Notes under the pieces: generated by a model
Databases searched by the model: none
Told to the model about the DNA's origin: nothing
The model's input: only the letters and a program-made list of their open reading frames with translations
Made by a program: the position numbers and the translations under genes
Shown here: positions 16,511 through 26,265 of the stretch, piece by piece
Position numbering within the stretch: the stretch's first letter is position 1
Layout of the letters: every line of letters starts with the position of its first letter
Assembly (NCBI GenBank): GCA_024408335.1
Contig: JAKSVB010000001.1
Span: 62,001 to 126,000 of the forward strand
Direction of reading: 5' to 3'
Length of the DNA stretch: 64,000 nucleotides
DNA from: Bacilli bacterium
GTDB taxonomy: Bacteria > Bacillota_I > Bacilli_A > RFN20 > CAG-826

Positions 16511-19500
16511 TTAGCCAAGGAGGAATTTGATATCTTCGAAATTGAGTTTGCTGATAGCCTCATCACCGCTTTTGATGATTTGATCGTAGAGTTCTTTCTT
16601 AGATTCTTGAAGCTTAACGACTTTCTCTTCAATTGAGTCGTGGCAAATAAGTTTAACGACGGAAACAGGCCTCTTTTGACCGATTCTATACGCACGGTCA
16701 GTAGCTTGTTCTTCGGCTGCGACATTCCACCATGGGTCAAGGTGAAGAACGATGTCGGCACCATGGAGATTAAGACCAGTTCCGCCTGCTTTTAGAGAGA
16801 CGAGCATGACACTTACATCATCGCTGTTATTGAAGTCTTCAGCCATGGAGATACGCTCACTAGCAGGAGTACCGCCAAAGATGTAATAGCTCTTGGTTTC
16901 GTTTTGCATAAGGAGGAACGAAAGATGATCCAAAACCTTTGTAAACGATGAGAAGACAAGGATTTTATGTCCTGCTTCTATAGCGGCCAAAATGAAGGAT
17001 AAAGCGTAGCTTATCTTCGCGGACTCCTCGCTAAAGCCATCAATGAAACAGGATGGGTCGACGCAGACTTCACGGAGTTTCGTAAGAAGAGGCAATACGC
17101 TGAAAACCTCTCTTCCGGAATAGCGATCTCCCTTAAGAATGCTTTCCTCTTTTTCTTTGATTTTGATCTTCACATCGGCAAGGCAAGCGTCGTAATAACG
17201 TCTAGCTTCGTCATTCATGGTGATCGTTGTTATATCAACCGTCTTCTTTGGTAAATCCCTAAGAACTTCTGATTTGGTTCTTCTAAGAAGGAAAGGCGTT
17301 ATCTTTCTTGCTAAAGAGGCTCTTGCTTTTACTTGGTCTCCAGCGATGATGTAACGCTGCTTGAACATGCTGAAAGAATCAAGGTATCCAGGCATCAAGA
17401 AATCGAAAATTGCCCACAAATCCGCCATGGAATTCTCAATTGGGGTGCCTGTAAGGGCGAATCTTGATACAGCGTTTATCTCTCTAACGGCCTGTGACTT
17501 AAGAGCCATTCCGTTTTTGATGTATTGGGCTTCGTCAGTGACTATGACTTCGAAGAATACGTTTTTGTAATTGACGAAATCGTTTCTAAGAGAATCGTAG
17601 GAAGTGATATAGAAAGACTTTTCATCGTTTTTGATTCCGGAGATCGCTCTTACTCTTTCGTCTTTGCTTCCATCAATGACTTTGACTATTGAGTCAGGAG
17701 ACCATTTCAAGAATTCGCTTTGCCAGTTATAAATAACTGACTTTGGAGCAACTATCAAACACGGTTTGTTCTCTTTGATTCCGGAAAGGAATGAGATGGT
17801 CTCAAGAGTCTTTCCTAAACCCATGTCATCGGCAAGGATGCCACCTAAATGATATTTGTGAAGGACGGAAAGCCATTTGATGCCCGCTTCTTGATAAGGC
17901 CTAACTATGCGTTTAACTTCTTTTGGTAGCTTAATCTTGGCGTCTTTGAAGCTAGAGATGTCGTTAATGATTCCCCTAACGAAATCATTAAATTCAACGT
18001 TTGCACCTTCTTCTCCTAAAGCCATAAGTTTGAAAGCCTCATAGATAGGTCTTGAGTCGCTCTTCAAAGATCCATTCATCTTTGTGCTTTGCTTGATCTC
18101 TAAGGCAACTTGAAGGTCTTCTTCTTTAAGAAGAATGTAGTCTCCACGAAGGAGAACAAACTTCTTTTTCTTTCTGTATGAGTCTAAAATCTCGCTTACT
18201 TCTTGAGCGCTGAATTCCTTTGAGTTAATGGAAAGAGAGAGCCAATCTATCTCGTTTTTGATAGCGATCGATAATCCTTCTGGTCTTCTTACTTTTGCAT
18301 TTGAAAGCTGATCAGAAAGCATGACGTCTGCAACTTCTTTTAAGTCAGTAAGGTCCTTTTGAAGGAACGAGAGAATCTTTTCTTGCTCTTTGATGACTCC
18401 GTTTTCGAAAGCTCCAACTTTCGCTAGCTCTCTATCGTATTTCGCAAGGGTAGCTTTGTAATAATAGTTATCCTCGATATCGTTTCTGCTCTTTACTTCT
18501 CCAAACACCATATAGATGGTTTTGAAAGTGATATGTCCTTCTTCATTCATATCCACATAAATGGCGATATGAAGATTGTTTTCTTCTTTTGGAGTCAATG
18601 CGTTTAGAGACATTTCCAAAGGAATCTTCTCGAAAATGATGTCTTTTATAGCGTCAAAGTCCACATCTGGATTGTTCATGAAGAAATTGAAAACTTTGCC
18701 CATGGCAGGGTTTGCAAACTTATAGACTTCCACGACTTTGTTTTTTGGATCGAGAATGAGAATGTATTCCGAATTGCTGTGACTTCTAAAAGATGAAACA
18801 GCACTTAAAGGAGGTACGAATTCGAGTTCTTCGCTAGGGAGAACTTTATATCCTGCAGGATGGATTTCGGAATCGACATAATACTTGTCGCTACCAAACA
18901 TGACAGATTGGCCACTTAAAATGGTGAGAAGCTTAGCAACTTGAGTAACGTTCAAAGAGTTCCTAACTAACGATGTTGTGAGGCCAGAAAGACCTGCAAC
19001 ATACTTGATGACCGATAAACTGATAGGATCAAAAGAGTTCTCGTTGATACGGATTTGGTGCTTCTTTAGCCTATATGGCTCTTCGTTTATGAAAGCGTTA
19101 AGGAAAGAACTAAGATTATCGATTTTATAAGCTTTGCCATCTTCATCGATGAGGGTGATTGCCATATCGAATTCGTTGTCCCTAATCGTTTGGAAAAGAG
19201 ATACGACAGCACGCATCTTGCCGACGATGATAGGGTCGTCTTTTCCTTCTGGAACAACTTCCTCCACTTCGATATAGTTCAAGAAAGTTTTACGCATCTT
19301 GTTTCTTTTTTCGACTTGAGCGTCAGAGAGAGGAAGAATGTTTTTAAGATCTTCGAAGACTGGTTTATATATCTCGTTGAGGTTTTTGAGTTCATCTTTA
19401 GATGAAGCGTTCTCTTTCTCGTAAAGGAAGGCATAGAGAGCTTTTTGTTCTGCGTTTAATCCTTCTAAAGCACTTAATTTGCCTCTTCTTTCGTTAGGTT

Positions 19501-19720
19501 TTCCATCACCTCTTACTTCGAGGTAAATATACTTAGCCTTTCTTGGATCTGTTTCTTTTGAGAAGGCTTCGTACACCAAAAACTCGTTAGATGAATCAAA
19601 GTAATATGAGATGACGTATTCTCCTTTTTTAAGCGACTCAAAAATGACCCTTACGGTTGCGCTTTCGAGATAAGAGGCACATAAAGCCTTGCCGATTGAA
19701 CCTGCTTTAGTTAGAAACAT
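16511..19720 (-). CDS. SNF2-family DEAD/DEAH-box helicase (YwqA-like)
   Basis: 1069 residues. The last 450 residues are a SNF2 ATPase core: DDMGLGKT (Walker A) near 630, DEAQ near 730, LTGTPIENS near 775, then the second lobe with SLKAGGTGLNLHGAD near 985 and RAYRIGQKRPV near 1020. The first 600 residues are less conserved, beta-rich and specific to the bacterial SNF2/RapA-like branch. Such proteins translocate on double-stranded DNA; the function of this branch is poorly known. Its ATG overlaps by 14 bases the end of the SWIM zinc-finger gene upstream, the same pairing as ywqB-ywqA in Bacillus. A GAGGTG box precedes the start. Confidence 0.92.
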   Translation of the reverse strand: MFLTKAGSIGKALCASYLESATVRVIFESLKKGEYVISYYFDSSNEFLVYEAFSKETDPRKAKYIYLEVRGDGKPNERRGKLSALEGLNAEQKALYAFLYEKENASSKDELKNLNEIYKPVFEDLKNILPLSDAQVEKRNKMRKTFLNYIEVEEVVPEGKDDPIIVGKMRAVVSLFQTIRDNEFDMAITLIDEDGKAYKIDNLSSFLNAFINEEPYRLKKHQIRINENSFDPISLSVIKYVAGLSGLTTSLVRNSLNVTQVAKLLTILSGQSVMFGSDKYYVDSEIHPAGYKVLPSEELEFVPPLSAVSSFRSHSNSEYILILDPKNKVVEVYKFANPAMGKVFNFFMNNPDVDFDAIKDIIFEKIPLEMSLNALTPKEENNLHIAIYVDMNEEGHITFKTIYMVFGEVKSRNDIEDNYYYKATLAKYDRELAKVGAFENGVIKEQEKILSFLQKDLTDLKEVADVMLSDQLSNAKVRRPEGLSIAIKNEIDWLSLSINSKEFSAQEVSEILDSYRKKKKFVLLRGDYILLKEEDLQVALEIKQSTKMNGSLKSDSRPIYEAFKLMALGEEGANVEFNDFVRGIINDISSFKDAKIKLPKEVKRIVRPYQEAGIKWLSVLHKYHLGGILADDMGLGKTLETISFLSGIKENKPCLIVAPKSVIYNWQSEFLKWSPDSIVKVIDGSKDERVRAISGIKNDEKSFYITSYDSLRNDFVNYKNVFFEVIVTDEAQYIKNGMALKSQAVREINAVSRFALTGTPIENSMADLWAIFDFLMPGYLDSFSMFKQRYIIAGDQVKARASLARKITPFLLRRTKSEVLRDLPKKTVDITTITMNDEARRYYDACLADVKIKIKEKEESILKGDRYSGREVFSVLPLLTKLREVCVDPSCFIDGFSEESAKISYALSFILAAIEAGHKILVFSSFTKVLDHLSFLLMQNETKSYYIFGGTPASERISMAEDFNNSDDVSVMLVSLKAGGTGLNLHGADIVLHLDPWWNVAAEEQATDRAYRIGQKRPVSVVKLICHDSIEEKVVKLQESKKELYDQIIKSGDEAISKLNFEDIKFLLG

Positions 19721-21206
19721 AATTCACCTCGTAAGGGATTATCCCTGCTTTCTTCCATAAATCGTGTCGCGAAACGATACCTAGCCAAATCGCTCTCAAT
19801 GTTGTGTCGCTACTTATCGCATTAAGGATAAATGGCTCAAACATCGCTGCAGAAAGATAAAAATCATTCACATAATCCAAGAACAATAGGGCGTAGAAAA
19901 GGTCCATCGTGGATTCCTTTCCTTTAGCCTTGCAATCAGTAAGCCTTTTTCTAAGAAGCAATACGACTTCTGCTTTAACTGACTCGTCAAGATCCTCTTT
20001 GCAGAAAAAGATTTCCTTAGACGTAAGCTTTTTGACAGAGAACGAGCGAAGATGCATTGGAAACATAGCGCCATCTCTAAGAAGGACGGCGTTAAGGAAT
20101 TTCTTATTTGTGATCAAATCAGAAATCCTAGGAGCAAGCTCCTTGAATCTTTCTGGAGAGAGATATTTTCTTAGACGGACATATGACTCAAAATCACTGT
20201 CATATTCATATAGAGAATCGAGCAAAATCGTCTCAAGATCTTCAAAATATCCGCGATTTGCAAGGTATTCGTATGTCGACTCTGGAATGTAGCTTTGGTT
20301 ATGTGTCTTATTTAGATGCTTCACTAGCTTCTTGATCGAACCAATATCAGCGGTATTCAAAGCCTCTTGGAGAGCTCTGCTATAGAAAGCTGGATACGTT
20401 CCAAAAGGAGCCGCTTCCAAAAGGATTACGGCGAATGGAGGGAATACTTGGAAGTCATTCTTTGGCGACTCAAACGAGGCAGAAGAAAGAACTCCTAAAG
20501 CGTGTTTCTCGTTTTTGAAATAACTTGCAACAAAAGCTTCTTGAGCGGCAAGCGAGCATTTCTCTAGTCGAAGGAGGGTTTCCAAGAATTGGCCTTGCGA
20601 GTAATTGTTAAAGGCGTCGTTTTCCTCAAAGCAGGTTTCAAAAAGAGAGAGCAAATCCTCATATCCGTAATTAAGATTATCGAGCAAATCAACCAAACAT
20701 CTTTTTATTACATCTTGCCCTGCTCCGTAATAATATGCGCCATACATCGTTCTAATTAAGGAAACGGTTAAGTCGAATATCTTTTCTGGAGCCAAACGGT
20801 ATCTAGATTCAATAATGAGATCTTTTGCTTTGCGAAGCAAATCGACGGAGCGTCTTGAGTAAGCCGCTTTGATGACTGATGTCGTATATGCCGATTTATC
20901 GCTTTCGATCTTTACGACATCCGATCTGATGGCCTCGATTTCTTTGCTATTGATCGCAAAAAGAACGGCGGCTTTGTGTTTGCATGGACGGAGATATGGG
21001 CAAGAGCAATCTGAATCGATGAGGTTATGATTCTCATCAAATTTGAGCACTACTTTGTATACGTTATTTTGGGAGCCTTTAACTTCTGCAACAACTTCGT
21101 TTTCACTTTCGGAGATTATGCTTACGAATCCGCGTTTAAAGTAGTCTCTTCCCCTAGAGAGAATGTCGGGAGTAAAGATTGCAAAATTGTTTGGATACTT
21201 TTTCAC
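19707..21206 (-). CDS. SWIM zinc-finger protein (YwqB-like)
   Basis: 499 residues. The SWIM motif is Cys67-x-Cys69-x5-Cys75-x-His77 (CSCPYLRPCKH), a DNA/protein-binding zinc module often coupled to SNF2 helicases. The remaining 400 residues are helical and TPR-like with no motif I can name. The start codon is GTG at 21206. An extended -10-like TGATAGGAT ends exactly six bases before it, so the message may be leaderless; an AGGA eight bases before GTG overlaps this box. It forms an operon with the helicase. Confidence 0.88.
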   Translation of the reverse strand: MKKYPNNFAIFTPDILSRGRDYFKRGFVSIISESENEVVAEVKGSQNNVYKVVLKFDENHNLIDSDCSCPYLRPCKHKAAVLFAINSKEIEAIRSDVVKIESDKSAYTTSVIKAAYSRRSVDLLRKAKDLIIESRYRLAPEKIFDLTVSLIRTMYGAYYYGAGQDVIKRCLVDLLDNLNYGYEDLLSLFETCFEENDAFNNYSQGQFLETLLRLEKCSLAAQEAFVASYFKNEKHALGVLSSASFESPKNDFQVFPPFAVILLEAAPFGTYPAFYSRALQEALNTADIGSIKKLVKHLNKTHNQSYIPESTYEYLANRGYFEDLETILLDSLYEYDSDFESYVRLRKYLSPERFKELAPRISDLITNKKFLNAVLLRDGAMFPMHLRSFSVKKLTSKEIFFCKEDLDESVKAEVVLLLRKRLTDCKAKGKESTMDLFYALLFLDYVNDFYLSAAMFEPFILNAISSDTTLRAIWLGIVSRHDLWKKAGIIPYEVNYVSN

Positions 21207-21212
21207 GCTTTT

Positions 21213-21221
21213 ATCCTATCA
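21213..21221 (-). promoter_or_regulatory. Candidate extended -10 placed six bases before a GTG start
   Basis: Minus-strand TGA-TAGGAT (21221-21213) with AAAAGC between it and the GTG at 21206-21204. Same spacing as the other leaderless candidates in the window. Confidence 0.35.
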
Positions 21222-21322
21222 CTTAAACCGTTACAAGAAAAACCATTTAAAACACAAAAATATGTTATTTCTGCGCACTCTCAACTACAAAAAAACACGA
21301 AAAAGCGTATTATTTAGGCATT

Positions 21323-22036
21323 ATGAAAAAAGAATTTAGAGTAATTAATTGGTTCCAAGATGTAACTGGACATATGAAATTCAGCGCCTTGCTTAGAGCT
21401 ATGCAAGATGCTGCAGGAGACGACAGTGAAAGACTCGGCTTTGGCAAAGACAAAGTTTTTGACAGAGGATACCGTTGGGTCATTTCAAGAATCGCAGGCA
21501 AGATCAAACGCATGCCTGATCACGATGAGACAATTGAAGTCACCACCTTCCCAGAAAAGAACAAACTATTCTTCTATCCTCGTTTCACATCGGTTTCCGT
21601 AGGTGGGGAGCTTCTCCTTGAATGCGATACCATTTGGGCAATCATTGACCACAAAACAAGAAAGCCTCTCCTTCCAAAAGAGTGCGGCGTCATCCTTGAA
21701 CCTCATCCAGAATGTGAGAAAACCATGACCATCGAGACAAAGATGATCAGCATGCCTACAACCAAGAGCCATGAAAGACAAGTCATGTTCACTGATCTTG
21801 ATTCCAACAATCACATGAACAACACCGTTTACGTTGATTGGGCATACGACCTTCTTGGAAGCGCTTGGCTAAAAGAAAGGCAACTCGAAGAATTCCGTAT
21901 CGCCTTCCACACAGAAGCTTTGGAAAACGACGTCATCAAAATGGATTATGAAGTCGCGGAAAACGAAGTTTACGTTCTTGGAAGCGTTGGTGAAAACAAA
22001 ATCTACGAATTATATTTGAAGTTCGCTAAGCTTTAG
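21323..22036 (+). CDS. Acyl-ACP thioesterase (FatA/FatB-like)
   Basis: 237 residues with two hot-dog folds in tandem. The first carries HMKFSALLRAMQDAAGDDSERLG, the second DLDSNNHMNNTVYVDW near 155, which is the catalytic-region motif of bacterial acyl-ACP thioesterases. These release free fatty acids from acyl carrier protein. WVISRIAGKIKRMP near 50 also fits. The gene stands alone; only a weak AGG lies before the ATG, and TATTAT ends nine bases upstream, so the leader would be very short. Its last 11 bases overlap the end of the convergent gene at 22026. Confidence 0.9.
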   Translation: MKKEFRVINWFQDVTGHMKFSALLRAMQDAAGDDSERLGFGKDKVFDRGYRWVISRIAGKIKRMPDHDETIEVTTFPEKNKLFFYPRFTSVSVGGELLLECDTIWAIIDHKTRKPLLPKECGVILEPHPECEKTMTIETKMISMPTTKSHERQVMFTDLDSNNHMNNTVYVDWAYDLLGSAWLKERQLEEFRIAFHTEALENDVIKMDYEVAENEVYVLGSVGENKIYELYLKFAKL

Positions 22037-23240
22037 AGGCTTCTTCTAAGGCAGTCATTCTGCATAGAGCCATAAAAACCGAATATGCATCATGGGTGAG
22101 GAGATAATCTTCACCCTCTTTTATTGCAAGCCCCTCTAATATTAGGCTAGGCATTTCATTTAAAATGGCATCGCTATCGCTTACAGCGCCGTACATCGAT
22201 GTATCTTGATATGGTTCGTTTTCCCCATCAAGAATCGACTTAAGGAGCGAGGCCGATACGACTTGCATCTTTTTAACTATGCTAAGTTCTGCAAGAGTCC
22301 CTAAAAGCACTGTAGCGCCATATCCGAGATTTTTCTTCTTAAGAAGCTTCATGAGATATTTGTCCTGGAAATCCTGGAGGATCGTTCCATCAAAAGGAAG
22401 AGGTTCATCTGTATAATTGAGAGCTTCTCTAGTTCCTCCAGCATAGGCAATCTGGTCCATGAATGAGTCGATAGGTTTTTCTGATTCTATTCTTAGTTCA
22501 AAATCATTTCCATAAAGAAGGCAATCAGCGATATACATGTTTGCGTTCTTAAGCTCATTAGTGATTAGTTCGTAAGCCTCTTCGTCTTTGCCTTGTTTCA
22601 CATAGTGAAGAGCTAAGTTGCCATAATAATAGGCATCTTTTTCGTAGTGGTATTTTTTAATGAAGTCTTCAGTTTGAGCGTCATCTCCCAAACCAATTAG
22701 GGATTTGAAAAGAAGGTGGCGGGCCTTGTAATGGTCTTTGACATCAAGGCTTAGCATTTCTTTTCCTAAAGACACTGCGATATCGTATTCTTCTCCAGCG
22801 AAGAACTGGTGCATAAGCGATTTAGTAAATCTCAAAAAAGAGGCGGTGACTGTTTTGTCAAAGAAATGACCAACCATTCCTTTGTATTCAGGGCTATTCA
22901 TGAAGAATGAGAGACCTTTTGTTTGTTCTTCTAAACCCTTAGCGGCATAGTCGCGTGCATCGGTCGCCGTCAAAGCGATAAGTTCGCCTTTCGCATCAAA
23001 ATTTAAAGGATCTAGTTCTAACGCTTTTTCGAAGCAGGCCCTAGCAACATTCAAGTCCACAGTTGATTCGCCTTTAAGGAATTCTTGATACGATGGCGTG
23101 TCTTCTTCATCTGGATCCCCAAAAATTTCAGGGTGCTTAGCGATGTATGGAGTTAAATCATCAAACGAATGGATGGTGTCGGGATGCTTGGAGGCATACT
23201 CGCTTAAAATGAAAATCATCTCGTCTGCTATTCTTTTCAT
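22026..23240 (-). CDS. TPR-like protein of unknown function
   Basis: 404 residues. I recognise no catalytic family. From about residue 60 to 260 the sequence has helix-turn-helix repeats of TPR type, for example ARACFEKALELDPLNFDAKGEL and YYGNLALHYVKQGKDEEAYELI. The rest is helical with no signal peptide or membrane segment, so a cytoplasmic protein-binding role is the most that can be inferred. A TTAGGAGG box precedes the ATG. The gene is monocistronic and convergent with the thioesterase. Confidence 0.7.
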   Translation of the reverse strand: MKRIADEMIFILSEYASKHPDTIHSFDDLTPYIAKHPEIFGDPDEEDTPSYQEFLKGESTVDLNVARACFEKALELDPLNFDAKGELIALTATDARDYAAKGLEEQTKGLSFFMNSPEYKGMVGHFFDKTVTASFLRFTKSLMHQFFAGEEYDIAVSLGKEMLSLDVKDHYKARHLLFKSLIGLGDDAQTEDFIKKYHYEKDAYYYGNLALHYVKQGKDEEAYELITNELKNANMYIADCLLYGNDFELRIESEKPIDSFMDQIAYAGGTREALNYTDEPLPFDGTILQDFQDKYLMKLLKKKNLGYGATVLLGTLAELSIVKKMQVVSASLLKSILDGENEPYQDTSMYGAVSDSDAILNEMPSLILEGLAIKEGEDYLLTHDAYSVFMALCRMTALEEASKA

Positions 23241-23302
23241 AAGGACCTCCTAAACTAAGACAATAATAGCATTCTTATCGGTATGAGCATATTTAATTGT
23301 TC

Positions 23303-23323
23303 ATCTAGTTTCAATTACTAGTT
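23303..23323 (+). promoter_or_regulatory. Inverted repeat CTAGT-N7-ACTAG upstream of the oxidoreductase gene
   Basis: Core CTAGT (23305-23309), spacer TTCAATT, ACTAG (23317-23321), inside ATCTAGT...ACTAGTT. A near-identical element with the same seven-base spacer lies at 60558-60578. Here it abuts the likely -35 region. Confidence 0.5.
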
Positions 23324-23350
23324 GTGTTTAGTATCTGTTTTTGTAATAAT
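23322..23350 (+). promoter_or_regulatory. Candidate promoter of the CrtI-like oxidoreductase
   Basis: TTGTGT (23322-23327) and extended -10 TGT-AATAAT (23342-23350), spacer 17 bases. Transcription would start near 23357, giving a ten-base leader that begins GGTGAAAAAT before the ATG at 23367. Confidence 0.45.
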
Positions 23351-23366
23351 GTTCACGGTGAAAAAT

Positions 23367-24914
23367 ATGAATACTAACAAACCTAAGGTTGTTATCGTCG
23401 GCGCTGGCATCTCAGGGCTTACTGCTGGCATCTACTGCCTCGATAACGGCTTCGACGTAGAAATTTACGAAAAACATTACATTCCTGGCGGAGAATGCAC
23501 AGGATGGACCAGAAAAGGTCAATACATTGATGGATGCGCCCACTGGATAGTCGGCACCGAACCATCAAGCGAGCTTTACCCTCTTTGGGAGCATATTGGT
23601 ATCTTCGAAGGAAACCCAACCGTTTTCCCAACCGAATATTTGACTAAGTTCCAAATCAGCGATGGCCGCTTCTTCACTTTCTGGAGTGACATCGACAAAT
23701 TAAAAGAAGAATTCCACACCTTCTTCCCAGAAGACAAAAAAGCCATCAATGGCTTCATCAGAACCATCAAAGCTTACCAACACACCCACATCCCAGTACG
23801 TAAGCCTCTTGACCACATGAACCCATTGGAAATCACGATGTTTGGCATGTCGCTTTTACCAATGGTCCTTCCATTCGTCAAATACAAGCATGTCTCAGTC
23901 GTTGAATACGCAAAACGTTTTAAGAATCCCGACTTAAGAGGCATCTTCCAACGTTTCGTTGAACCTGAATACAACATTCACTCATTCATGTATGTTTGCC
24001 AAACCTTCACAAAAGGCGATGCAGGCATTGTTGAAGGCGGATCACTTCCAATGGTCATGAGAATTGTTGAGAAGTTCAAACGCTTAGGCGGCAAACTTTT
24101 CCTCAACAAACCTGTCAAACAGGTCAACATCGAGAAAAACGTCGCTAACGGAATCACTCTTGAAGACGGCACCACTATCAACGCCGATTACGTTATTGCA
24201 TCAAGTGACATCCACCATACCCTTTATGGACTTCTTGATGGCAAATACCACGACAAAGATTTCGAAAGACAATTCAGAGATAAAGCGGCCAACCCAGTTC
24301 GTTCAAGCGTAATGCTTGCTTACCGCACTACCCGTAATATGACCGATTATCCAAGAATGATGGACTTCCTTTGTGAGCCATTTGATTGGCATGGCCAACA
24401 CCACGACCATTACGCCATCAGAAACTTCACATTCGATAAGTCTCTCCCTTCAAAGGACGGAGAAACACTTTTAACAGTCCTTCTCCCAAGCAACGAAGAC
24501 GTCTATAACTACTTAAAGTCACTTCCACGTGAGGAATACCTCAAAGAGAAACAGGCTTTTGCAGACAAGTTCACTCAAATGATGCTCAAAGATCTTGGCC
24601 TCAAAAAAGATGAACTTGAATTAATTGATATCACTACCCCTCTCACCTACGAGAGATACACCAACGCATACCAAGGCGCTTATATGTCATTTGTCACAAC
24701 CAAAGATACAAAAGGCCTTATGCGTCCAGGTCTCATCAAAGGCCTAAAGAACTTCGTTATCGCAGGCCAATGGATCATGCCTCCTGGAGGACTTCCAGTT
24801 GCACTCTTTAGCGGCAAGCACGCTGCAATCAGAGTCTGCAAAATGGCTAAGGTCAAGTTCGTTAACAAAGAAGAACAAACATCTTCAATGTTAAAAGAAC
24901 TCTCAATTAACTAA
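23367..24914 (+). CDS. FAD-dependent oxidoreductase of the phytoene desaturase (CrtI)/retinol saturase type
   Basis: 515 residues from the ATG at 23367 (MNTNKPKVV). The dinucleotide-binding fingerprint VVIVGAGISG has glycines at 12, 14 and 17, followed by EIYEKHYIPGGECTGW and GQYIDGCAHWIVGT, which mark the CrtI-like branch of flavin amine oxidases. The C-terminal FAD-contact region has GLKNFVIAGQWIMPPGGLPVALFSGKHAAI. No carotenoid genes are nearby, so the substrate is open; related proteins act on carotenoids, retinoids or fatty acids. An open frame extends upstream to a TTG at 23322, but the promoter elements lie in it. Confidence 0.85.
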   Translation: MNTNKPKVVIVGAGISGLTAGIYCLDNGFDVEIYEKHYIPGGECTGWTRKGQYIDGCAHWIVGTEPSSELYPLWEHIGIFEGNPTVFPTEYLTKFQISDGRFFTFWSDIDKLKEEFHTFFPEDKKAINGFIRTIKAYQHTHIPVRKPLDHMNPLEITMFGMSLLPMVLPFVKYKHVSVVEYAKRFKNPDLRGIFQRFVEPEYNIHSFMYVCQTFTKGDAGIVEGGSLPMVMRIVEKFKRLGGKLFLNKPVKQVNIEKNVANGITLEDGTTINADYVIASSDIHHTLYGLLDGKYHDKDFERQFRDKAANPVRSSVMLAYRTTRNMTDYPRMMDFLCEPFDWHGQHHDHYAIRNFTFDKSLPSKDGETLLTVLLPSNEDVYNYLKSLPREEYLKEKQAFADKFTQMMLKDLGLKKDELELIDITTPLTYERYTNAYQGAYMSFVTTKDTKGLMRPGLIKGLKNFVIAGQWIMPPGGLPVALFSGKHAAIRVCKMAKVKFVNKEEQTSSMLKELSIN

Positions 24915-24954
24915 TTTGCTTTTAAAAACATTACTTTTGTAAGACACTTATTAC

Positions 24955-25515
24955 ATGAAAGAATTAGTGCTATCAGAAGAGCAAATTGCTCAAATCACCA
25001 AAAAGTTAGGTGATGATTTAACTTTGGCTTTAAAGGATGAGAAGAAAATTCCTGTCGCTTTAGTAGTTATGAGAGGCGCAATGAATTTTGCTGCCGATCT
25101 CATCAGAAACATCAAAAGAAACATATTTATCGACTACATCCAAATCGCCTCTTATGAAGGAACATCAACCGACGGAGTTATTCATCTTCTAAAAGATTGT
25201 GGCAAAGACCTTGAAGATAGAACCGTCATCATCATTGAAGATATTGTCGATACAGGTTATTCAATGGAATGGCTTGTTGATCATATCAAGAATACGAAAC
25301 ACGCTAAAAAGGTCATCGTGACAGCTCTCTTCGACAAACCTCTTAACCGTCAGACACCGGTTCAAGTCGATTACTGTGGTCATGTCCTTGATTCAAACAA
25401 ATTCTTAGTGGGTTACGGCCTCGACTACAATGGTATCGGTCGTAATGTCCCTTACGTCTTCATCCCAACAGAAGACGAGGTCAAAGCCTGGGGCAAAGAA
25501 CTCAAGGAAGAGTAA
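24955..25515 (+). CDS. hpt: Hypoxanthine phosphoribosyltransferase
   Basis: 186 residues. The PRPP-binding loop VIIIEDIVDTGYS lies near residue 97, and the hypoxanthine-guanine family elements VALVVMRGAMNFAADLIR near 38 and the late VPYVFIPTEDEV are present. The enzyme converts hypoxanthine/guanine plus PRPP to IMP/GMP. It opens a region rich in salvage genes (upp, uraA, apt, prs). The ATG is not preceded by a recognisable ribosome binding site (TTATTAC before ATG). Confidence 0.95.
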   Translation: MKELVLSEEQIAQITKKLGDDLTLALKDEKKIPVALVVMRGAMNFAADLIRNIKRNIFIDYIQIASYEGTSTDGVIHLLKDCGKDLEDRTVIIIEDIVDTGYSMEWLVDHIKNTKHAKKVIVTALFDKPLNRQTPVQVDYCGHVLDSNKFLVGYGLDYNGIGRNVPYVFIPTEDEVKAWGKELKEE

Positions 25516-25557
25516 CTGATCAATTCGAAAACAACTTTTTAACTGATAAAAGCCTTT

Positions 25558-26265
25558 TTATTGCCTACACTTCAAATACAATGACCTGCCAAGGTATTCT
25601 TTTCCAATACCTTCTTCTATGGCTAGCTCAAAATCTCCGTTCAAATAAGACATGTATGAACCATAAGCATACATTGAGTCTCCGAAGGTTATGGAGAAGC
25701 ACTTCTCACCAAGAAAGTTGAAATCCATTTCTTCGCCTTTTATTGAGCATTTCTTTGATGATGCTAACACATCACGATAGTAGCCCGTTTCAAGAACTGA
25801 AATGCTGAAAGACTTTTCTATGTTTTCCCAAATTCCAAAAGTAAAGAATTTGGCATCGGCTTCTTCATCTTTTAACGGCCTTGCCCTCAAAACAACGTCA
25901 TTCCTGTCATATAAGTTATTGCCTGTTCTATTACCATTTTTGAGATCCTTTAACGCTATCGAGCCATTTTCAGCTTGATATTTTGATAGAAGAACCTTTT
26001 CACCGTCGGCATTAGTGAAATTAAGAAAACCGTAAACAGCGTCAAAATATACTAGCGTTTTGGTCTTCTCTCCACTAACTGAAATGGTTGTGACTCCAAG
26101 GGAGCTATGCCTTCCTTGAACGACAATGCTAAATAGTCCTTCACTATCCTCCCAAATAACATTTTCCTGAAGAGCGTCAAACCTTGATGTTTTACCGAAG
26201 CATGATGCAAGACTCAATGTGACAAAAATTGTCATTAACAATGTGAGCGTATTTCTATTTTTCAT
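25558..26265 (-). CDS. Hypothetical lipoprotein
   Basis: 235 residues. Signal peptide with lipobox LASC, acylated Cys22. The mature part is beta-rich and has no motif I recognise. There are two further Cys residues near the C-terminus (KKCSIKGEE, GEKCFSI, LKCRQ). An AAAGGGGC box precedes the ATG. The gene is AT-rich compared with its neighbours and has a long upstream region with inverted repeats, suggesting an acquired or regulated surface protein. Function unknown. Confidence 0.7.
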   Translation of the reverse strand: MKNRNTLTLLMTIFVTLSLASCFGKTSRFDALQENVIWEDSEGLFSIVVQGRHSSLGVTTISVSGEKTKTLVYFDAVYGFLNFTNADGEKVLLSKYQAENGSIALKDLKNGNRTGNNLYDRNDVVLRARPLKDEEADAKFFTFGIWENIEKSFSISVLETGYYRDVLASSKKCSIKGEEMDFNFLGEKCFSITFGDSMYAYGSYMSYLNGDFELAIEEGIGKEYLGRSLYLKCRQ

